Source: an uncultured Cocleimonas sp. (GTDB lineage: Bacteria; Pseudomonadota; Gammaproteobacteria; Thiotrichales; Thiotrichaceae). From it: 7,474 nt of DNA. The stretch lies in contig CALISP010000148.1 in NCBI GenBank assembly GCA_938041705.1, positions 1 through 7,474 of the forward strand. Direction: 5' to 3'. Every line of letters starts with the position of its first letter. Position 1 is the stretch's first letter. Below the pieces are notes generated by a model. The model made no database searches and was not told the origin of the DNA. It saw only the letters and a list, made by a program, of their open reading frames with translations. Shown piece by piece: positions 1 through 4,647 of this stretch. A program made the translations under genes and the position numbers.

Positions 1-4
1 AATA

Positions 5-700
5 CTAGGTTCGTAGAATTTCTTCCAAGCTTAAACCTGTAATTTTTGTAATGTTGCGAAAGATATAGAACATGGCAAATATCATTACGACCATTGATGG
101 GGCAACTATTACTGGATAACTCCATAAATTCATTGAGCCTAGTTGGCTATTGAACTCTGCAGTACCTGATGGGCTAGTAATGAAGTATTTTGCCAGTGCG
201 TAATTTAATACGGCTGATAAAAAGAATGAGCCAGCGAGCATCATTGTGGCGTTTCTCATGATTTTTTCAAAGCTACTTTGCGCTTGATTTTGTTCTAGTG
301 CTTCAGATACTTTATCTACTTCTATTACCATGTCGTTATACAAAAACGTTTTTACTAATGGAAAGCGTGTTTTAGTAGATACTAAAGTCGCAATACCAAT
401 TATAAGAGGAATTGCGGCTTCTTTAATCGCTATGTAGCCGGAGTCTAGTTCGAGCAGACCAATGCTTCCAGTGAGTAGAATACTGATAAAACCAAGCGCA
501 GGTATAAAGGCTACTTTTTTGTTTTTGATGAATTCAAAAATACCCCACGCGAGTGGCAAACTCAGTGCAAATATTAGCGCGCCGGTTGTGCCTAAGCTCG
601 ATTCATCACTTAATTTTTTTAAGATCATTGATGGAATGAAGATGCAAAATGCCATCTCGAATAATATATTTGTGAAGCTTGGCTTTTTTTGATTGCTCAT
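5..700 (-). CDS. VC0807-type integral membrane protein, function unknown
   Basis: Complete 231-residue protein with an ATG start and a TAG stop at the very edge of the window. It is strongly hydrophobic. I count about six membrane segments, near residues 11-25, 39-57, 64-82, 91-108, 152-172 and 193-214, with a charged, probably cytoplasmic loop at 109-148. The conserved-looking stretch IKEAAIPLIIG (92-102), the following PLV..FLYND (114-123) and the C-terminal TGLSLEEI (221-228) match what I remember of the VC0807 family, which resembles intracellular septation protein A in its fold of short helices but has no established function. No transport motif or catalytic residue is visible. The upstream 20 bases show no good Shine-Dalgarno sequence, so the start is less certain than for the other genes, although MSNQKK followed by a helix is a sensible N-terminus. 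It is separated from tsaB by 300 bases and probably has its own promoter. Confidence 0.75.
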   Translation of the reverse strand: MSNQKKPSFTNILFEMAFCIFIPSMILKKLSDESSLGTTGALIFALSLPLAWGIFEFIKNKKVAFIPALGFISILLTGSIGLLELDSGYIAIKEAAIPLIIGIATLVSTKTRFPLVKTFLYNDMVIEVDKVSEALEQNQAQSSFEKIMRNATMMLAGSFFLSAVLNYALAKYFITSPSGTAEFNSQLGSMNLWSYPVIVAPSMVVMIFAMFYIFRNITKITGLSLEEILRT

Positions 701-918
701 AGATAAATCGTACTTATTTAATAATGTTTATTTTAAGGTTGGCATTATGACAGAAGAGTTTCTATTTATATTGCTGTGTTACGCAAATTTAATAAATAAA
801 GAGCTTAAATAATGACGTCAGATCATAAAAGTAACTAGCTTTGCAAAAATACCAACTTCGTTTACGACATAAAAACGTATTGTTATTCAAAAAGTGGGGG
901 GTTGTCTTTTTATGATGC

Positions 919-958
919 TTAATTGAGTTTTATCGAAGTTGTATCAAGACTCAATTGA
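919..958 (+). repeat. Long imperfect inverted repeat
   Basis: AATTGAGT (921-928) is matched exactly by ACTCAATT (949-956). Inside these arms TTT (929-931) can pair with AAG (946-948), and outside them 919-920 can pair with 957-958. Read as plus-strand RNA this makes a 13-pair stem with two G-U pairs and a 14-base loop; read as minus-strand RNA the two G-U pairs become A-C mismatches. There is no run of T after it on either strand, so it is not a standard intrinsic terminator. Confidence 0.5.
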
Positions 959-968
959 TATTTCCTTT

Positions 969-982
969 AAAGCGAGCGCTTT
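969..982 (-). terminator. Short GC-containing hairpin after tsaB, weak terminator candidate
   Basis: AAAGCG and CGCTTT flank a 2-base centre, 18 bases past the tsaB stop. On the minus-strand transcript the hairpin is followed only by AAAGG, not by a U-run, so if transcription ends here it is not by a textbook intrinsic mechanism. Listed because it is the only structure with GC pairs close to the end of the operon. Confidence 0.25.
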
Positions 983-1000
983 GAATTCTTGTTACTATAT

Positions 1001-1732
1001 TTAAATACGCTTCTTTGATTTTTCTGCTACATTATTTCGCAAATAAACAGGTTGTGCATCTTCTATAGATTTAAAGTCACCATTTTCAAAATCTAATAAT
1101 GCGAGTTGCGAAACCTCTTCTGCATCTGGAAATTTATTAGGTATATATTTCAATGTCGTTAACTCAGCATTGCCTTCTTTAAATGCTTCAAGGTATTCAT
1201 CCCAGCCAGAGCCAATAACTACCACCGATCTTTCTTGGTTAATTTCTTTCGTTCTTTCAAACATTATTGATGGTTGAGAAAGCTGTTCTTCACCTACCGA
1301 TTCAAGCTTACCTTCATTAACGACATATTCTGCCCAATAGACTTCGCCCATACGGGCATCTATCGCGACGACAATACTAATACTTTTAGCTAAAGATGAA
1401 TGTTCTTTTTGAGCAGCTAACGCCATGGCTTTTAAGCTTGAAACTGGCACAGTTGGTTTATCAACAGATAGCGCAAGACCTTGGGTAATACCTGTTGCGA
1501 TTCGAAGCCCTGTGAATGCTCCTGGGCCTCGCCCAAACGCAATTGCATCAACGTCTGTAAGTTTTAGTTTAGCTTCTGCCAGAACTTCATCTAGCATAGG
1601 TAATATTAATTTTGTGTGTTCTCTTGGTGCTAATTGAAAGCGCTTATAAACCGTTTGCTCTCCATTATTTTGCATTAATAGAGCTGCAGAACAGGCTTCT
1701 GTGGCTGTTTCAATGGCAATAATACGGGTCAT
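1001..1732 (-). CDS. tsaB: tRNA threonylcarbamoyladenosine biosynthesis protein TsaB
   Basis: Complete 243-residue ASKHA-fold protein. In bacteria TsaB pairs with TsaD and TsaE in the cytoplasm to transfer the threonylcarbamoyl group made by TsaC onto A37 of tRNAs that read ANN codons; TsaB is the non-catalytic scaffold that stabilises TsaD. Family signatures seen here are the N-terminal phosphate-1-like strand IIAIETATEACSAAL (4-18), REHTKLILPMLDE (37-49), AFGRGPGAFTGLRI (65-78), GITQGLAL (81-88), AIDARMGEVYWAEY (123-136) and the C-terminal PVYLRNNVAEK (228-238). Length is close to the usual 230 or so residues. The ATG overlaps the yoaA stop as ATGA, and AGGAAG lies 7 bases upstream, so start and translational coupling are both well supported. 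The yoaA-tsaB neighbourhood is also found in enterobacteria. Confidence 0.97.
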   Translation of the reverse strand: MTRIIAIETATEACSAALLMQNNGEQTVYKRFQLAPREHTKLILPMLDEVLAEAKLKLTDVDAIAFGRGPGAFTGLRIATGITQGLALSVDKPTVPVSSLKAMALAAQKEHSSLAKSISIVVAIDARMGEVYWAEYVVNEGKLESVGEEQLSQPSIMFERTKEINQERSVVVIGSGWDEYLEAFKEGNAELTTLKYIPNKFPDAEEVSQLALLDFENGDFKSIEDAQPVYLRNNVAEKSKKRI

Positions 1733-3732
1733 GTTTGGTCTTCCTGTTTTTCGCTGGCTTTCTCATCTGCATCAGTTTTTGTTTTAGTCTTTTTATCTGT
1801 GCCTTTATTAAGGGTTTTTATATGCTCAAAAAAGCGTTCCACAACTTCTATTTTACTGGTTTTAGGCACTCTAGGAAGGCTTTCTAAAAAGGTTGAGCCA
1901 TATGATTTAGTGCGTAGACGAGGATCACAAATCATTAATACACCAGTATCATTATCATCTCGTATCAATCGACCTACACCCTGCTTTAAGGCAATTACAG
2001 CTTGTGGCAATTGATATTCAAAAAATGGATTACCGCCATTTTCACGAATCGATTTTATTCGTGCTTCTAGCACTGGATCACCTGGAGAGGCAAACGGTAA
2101 TTTATCAATTATCACACAACTTAATGCTTCACCGCGCACGTCGACACCTTCCCAGAAACTGTTGGTACCTAATAACACTGCATTACCAAGTTTGCGGAAG
2201 TTTTCAATCATTTCGGCTTGCGATGAATCACCCTGAACTAGGATAGGATAGTCTATTTCATTTCTTAGTAATTCAGCGGCTTCGTTTAGAGCGCGATAAC
2301 TTGTAAAGAGCATGAATGTTCTGCCTTTACTGGCATTGATCACTGGAATGGAGGCGTCTACTAATGCCGAAACATAATCAACATTTTGTGGCTCTGGCAT
2401 ATCAGGTGGCGCATACAAAAGGGCATGATGCCAATAGTCAAAAGGACTATCTAACAATAGCTCTTTAGGAGATTCCATGCCAATACGTTTAGTAAAGTGA
2501 TCAAAGGAACTGCCCACGGCAATCGTTGCAGAAGTCAATATCCAAGCGCAAGGCCAGCCCTCAAGATGCTTTTTGAAGGTTGCTGCAATATCTAACGGTG
2601 TAGATACTAAACTAAAAGAGCGCGTGTAGGTTTCATACCATTGCACCGTTTCAGCTTTTGGATCATTGAGATTATTCAGTCTTTCAATTTGAATTAAAAA
2701 GCGATCATAGCAAGACTCTAAACCTTTACTTCTATCGGATGCGATTTTGAGTGCTTCACCAATCGTATTTAAAATACGTTCAAGATCAACAATACCTGCC
2801 TCTATAGCTGGCTTGGCTTTTATTTTGTACCAAGGTTCGCGCAAACCCGGCTTATCCATGGCTAAGCGTAAGTCCATGACGCACTTATCTAGCTCGCGTA
2901 AACTATCCTTTAAGGTTCCCATATCAGATGCACCAACTAATACTTCTGCCAGTGTGTCTTTGCTTAGTTCGAGTAACTGACGACTTGATATAGTCTCGCT
3001 GAAAAAGCTCGATGCTATTTCTGGCAACTGATGTGCTTCATCTAAAATGACGGCATTAGCGCTGGGTAAGAGTTCGCCAAACCCTTCTTCTTTAAGAGCA
3101 AGATCTGCAAAGAACAAATGATGATTAACGACTACAACATCAGCTTCTTGTGCTTCACGTCTAGCTTTGACGACGAAACAAGTATCATAGTCTTCACAGT
3201 CGGAGCCTAGGCAATTGTCAGCAGTTGAGGTTACATGCTGCCATACTTCTGCGTCTTTAGGGACACTTCCTAGTTCTGCAATATCACCGCGAAAAGTCAT
3301 TACTTCCCAATCTGCGATTCGTTGCAAATGAGTCAAGGTCCGGCGATCGTCAAACCGCCCTTCAGATTGAGCTCTATTTAAACGATAGGTACACAGATAA
3401 TTTGCGCGACCTTTAAGCAATGCAATACTGGAGTCTGTTTTTAGAGATTCTTTAACGACGGGCAAATCTTTAGCGAAAAGCTGGTCTTGAAGGGTCTTAG
3501 TACCTGTCGACACTATGACTCTTCCACCTGATGCTAAAGCTGGAACTAGATAAGCAAATGTTTTTCCCACACCTGTTCCTGCTTCGATTACAGCGGCAGA
3601 ATGATTTTTGATTGCATTACCAACAGCCGCAGTCATTTCTTGCTGTTGTTGTCGAACTTGAAACCCAGGAATTGCTTCGGCTAAAGGGCCACTATCACCT
3701 AAGAGGTCTTTCCAATCTTGATCATCATTCAT
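1729..3732 (-). CDS. yoaA: YoaA, DinG/XPD-family ATP-dependent iron-sulphur DNA helicase
   Basis: Complete 667-residue superfamily-2 helicase. Domains in order: Walker A EAGTGVGKT (50-58); motif Ia around STGTKTLQDQL (75-85); the four cysteines expected to hold a 4Fe-4S cluster, C114, C174, C179 and C185; VVVNHHLF (200-207); Walker B DEAH (231-234); SATI (401-404); GTNSFWEGVDV (522-532); and motif VI QGVGRLIR (584-591). These define an XPD/Rad3-like 5'-3' helicase. The cysteine pattern and the tsaB neighbour favour YoaA over DinG. Escherichia coli YoaA works with the HolC subunit of DNA polymerase III in repair at stalled forks and in tolerance of chain-terminating nucleosides. The protein ends in a Lys/Glu/Asp-rich tail from about 643 that the core family does not need. 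The ATG lies 6 bases after the lipoprotein stop and has no good Shine-Dalgarno at normal distance (AAGGTGA is too far upstream), so it is probably translated by re-initiation. Confidence 0.95.
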   Translation of the reverse strand: MNDDQDWKDLLGDSGPLAEAIPGFQVRQQQQEMTAAVGNAIKNHSAAVIEAGTGVGKTFAYLVPALASGGRVIVSTGTKTLQDQLFAKDLPVVKESLKTDSSIALLKGRANYLCTYRLNRAQSEGRFDDRRTLTHLQRIADWEVMTFRGDIAELGSVPKDAEVWQHVTSTADNCLGSDCEDYDTCFVVKARREAQEADVVVVNHHLFFADLALKEEGFGELLPSANAVILDEAHQLPEIASSFFSETISSRQLLELSKDTLAEVLVGASDMGTLKDSLRELDKCVMDLRLAMDKPGLREPWYKIKAKPAIEAGIVDLERILNTIGEALKIASDRSKGLESCYDRFLIQIERLNNLNDPKAETVQWYETYTRSFSLVSTPLDIAATFKKHLEGWPCAWILTSATIAVGSSFDHFTKRIGMESPKELLLDSPFDYWHHALLYAPPDMPEPQNVDYVSALVDASIPVINASKGRTFMLFTSYRALNEAAELLRNEIDYPILVQGDSSQAEMIENFRKLGNAVLLGTNSFWEGVDVRGEALSCVIIDKLPFASPGDPVLEARIKSIRENGGNPFFEYQLPQAVIALKQGVGRLIRDDNDTGVLMICDPRLRTKSYGSTFLESLPRVPKTSKIEVVERFFEHIKTLNKGTDKKTKTKTDADEKASEKQEDQT
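1739..1745 (-). promoter_or_regulatory. Shine-Dalgarno sequence of tsaB inside yoaA
   Basis: On the minus strand AGGAAGA sits 6-7 bases before the tsaB ATG, within the last codons of yoaA. Together with the ATGA overlap it fixes the tsaB start and implies that ribosomes finishing yoaA can begin tsaB directly. Confidence 0.8.
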
Positions 3733-3738
3733 TAATAT

Positions 3739-4515
3739 TTACGGATTCACCTTCATGTAATCAAGCGCTTCTTTGATGGCGGAGGCATTACCAGATCTTT
3801 CCCCTGCTAGCTTAATCAATTTCCAATTTTCATTTATCAGATCAGAATTATTAGTATTTGCATTAGATTTTTTGGCAATGCTTATAGAATGTAAATAAGC
3901 AGAGTTTGAGTAATGTGCATTCGCTAACATATGCCACAGCTGAGCGTTTTGTGGCTCAATACGCAGTCCTCTTTCAAGTTTACTTACTGCTGAACGACTT
4001 CTACCCAAAGCAATGTCGGCACGAGCACTAGTCATGAGTGTTTTTACAGCTGGTGATGATGTATTTGCAGATGGTACAGTGGTTTTTGATGAAGAAATCG
4101 CTGGAGCAGAAACTGCTTTCTGACTAGCACTACTTTCTGGAATTGTCGCGTATGGATCAATGTCTACGGTTGCATTCTTTTTAGCTTGCTGTTGTAAAAG
4201 CTTCTTCTGCTCTAACTGTTGTTGCTCAGTTAATTGCGGTACTTTGTTGGTTTCAACAATGGTTTTTGTGTGTGACTTAATAACCATTCTAGGAGCAGTT
4301 GGCGCTCTTGCTACTGTTTTTTGAGGAGGAATATATCTTTTTTTCGTTGCTTGGCTTTTGTTTGTTTGACGTTTAATTTCAGGGATCTGTGGCAAACTTC
4401 TCGCTGCTGGTTGATTGGGTGTTCTGTATGAATCAATCGTAGAACAACCTGTTAGAGCCAGCAATGACAATAATAACATGTATCTAAGAAATGACGTTTT
4501 AACGATGGATTTCAC
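3739..4515 (-). CDS. lpoP: Outer-membrane TPR lipoprotein, probable LpoP-type activator of PBP1b
   Basis: Complete 258-residue lipoprotein with a GTG start. The N-terminus has basic residues K2, K6 and R11, a hydrophobic core (12-21) and the lipobox LTGC with C24 as the lipidated residue; Ser at +2 predicts sorting to the outer membrane. Residues 25-155 are a Pro/Ser/Thr/Lys-rich linker of low complexity with a Gln-rich, probably helical piece at 97-112, long enough to reach toward the inner membrane. Residues 157-257 are a helical, TPR-like module: LMTSARADIALGRSRSAVSK (160-179), LERGLRIEPQNAQLWHMLA (180-198), then a conserved-looking NENWKLI (228-234). In Pseudomonas aeruginosa LpoP is a TPR lipoprotein encoded beside the PBP1b gene and required for its activity. 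Position directly after mrcB, the architecture and the LERGLRIEP-type repeat fit that role. Function is inferred; sequence identity to LpoP was not measured. An ATG start at residue 13 would remove the basic n-region and is unlikely. Confidence 0.75.
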   Translation of the reverse strand: MKSIVKTSFLRYMLLLSLLALTGCSTIDSYRTPNQPAARSLPQIPEIKRQTNKSQATKKRYIPPQKTVARAPTAPRMVIKSHTKTIVETNKVPQLTEQQQLEQKKLLQQQAKKNATVDIDPYATIPESSASQKAVSAPAISSSKTTVPSANTSSPAVKTLMTSARADIALGRSRSAVSKLERGLRIEPQNAQLWHMLANAHYSNSAYLHSISIAKKSNANTNNSDLINENWKLIKLAGERSGNASAIKEALDYMKVNP

Positions 4516-4520
4516 TGTAA

Positions 4521-4525
4521 TTCTC
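4521..4525 (-). promoter_or_regulatory. Shine-Dalgarno of the GTG-started lipoprotein gene
   Basis: GAGAA on the minus strand lies 5 bases before the GTG at 4515. It is modest, but with the basic n-region encoded just after the GTG it decides the start in favour of GTG over the in-frame ATG twelve codons later. Confidence 0.55.
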
Positions 4526-4541
4526 GATTCGATTAGTGTGC

Positions 4542-4560
4542 TAGTTAATTAATGTAACTA
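4542..4560. repeat. Perfect inverted repeat TAGTTA-N7-TAACTA upstream of the lipoprotein gene
   Basis: Two exact 6-base arms (4542-4547 and 4555-4560) flank an AT-only-but-one centre and lie 27 bases upstream of the GTG start. The spacing and symmetry look like a possible operator for a dimeric regulator. The AT-rich composition makes chance occurrence plausible, and no matching promoter could be fixed nearby. Confidence 0.3.
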
Positions 4561-4621
4561 TTTTAGAAGTATTTTAAAAGCAGTGTGATTTTATCAGATG
4601 AATAAAGACAGATGCTTGTCA

Positions 4622-4644
4622 TTTTGAACTCTTTTATTTCAAAA
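4622..4644 (-). terminator. AT-only-stem inverted repeat just after mrcB, weak attenuator or terminator candidate
   Basis: TTTTGAA (4622-4628) and TTCAAAA (4638-4644) can form a 7-pair stem 3 bases after the mrcB stop codon. It has a single G-C pair and no U-run follows it on the minus-strand transcript, so read-through into the lipoprotein gene is expected. It might instead protect the 3' end of an mrcB message. Confidence 0.2.
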
Positions 4645-4647
4645 GAT

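Larger units (their letters stand above)
701..1000. other. 300-base non-coding gap between tsaB and the VC0807-type gene
   Basis: No gene of normal size is present on either strand. The gap is AT-rich and holds inverted repeats at 889-911, 919-958 and 969-982, an 8-base palindrome TGACGTCA at 813-820, and a 21-codon plus-strand reading frame at 747-812 that I do not call as a gene. It should contain the end of the tsaB transcript and a promoter for the membrane-protein gene, but I could not identify a convincing -35/-10 pair for the latter. CATAAT, read on the minus strand within 739-750, is a possible -10 without a recognisable -35. Confidence 0.6.

Noticed and set aside
813..820. 8-base palindrome TGACGTCA
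   Set aside because: A single short palindrome without a second copy or nearby promoter; too little to call an operator.
889..911. AAAAAG...CTTTTT hairpin as a terminator
   Set aside because: The stem is almost only A-T and the loop holds the run of G (plus strand); there is no stable GC stem before the T-run, so neither strand has a convincing intrinsic terminator.
4480..4482. ATG at lipoprotein codon 13 as the true start, near 4479
   Set aside because: It would leave the signal peptide without basic residues before the hydrophobic core, and the GTG upstream has both a basic n-region and a GAGAA site.
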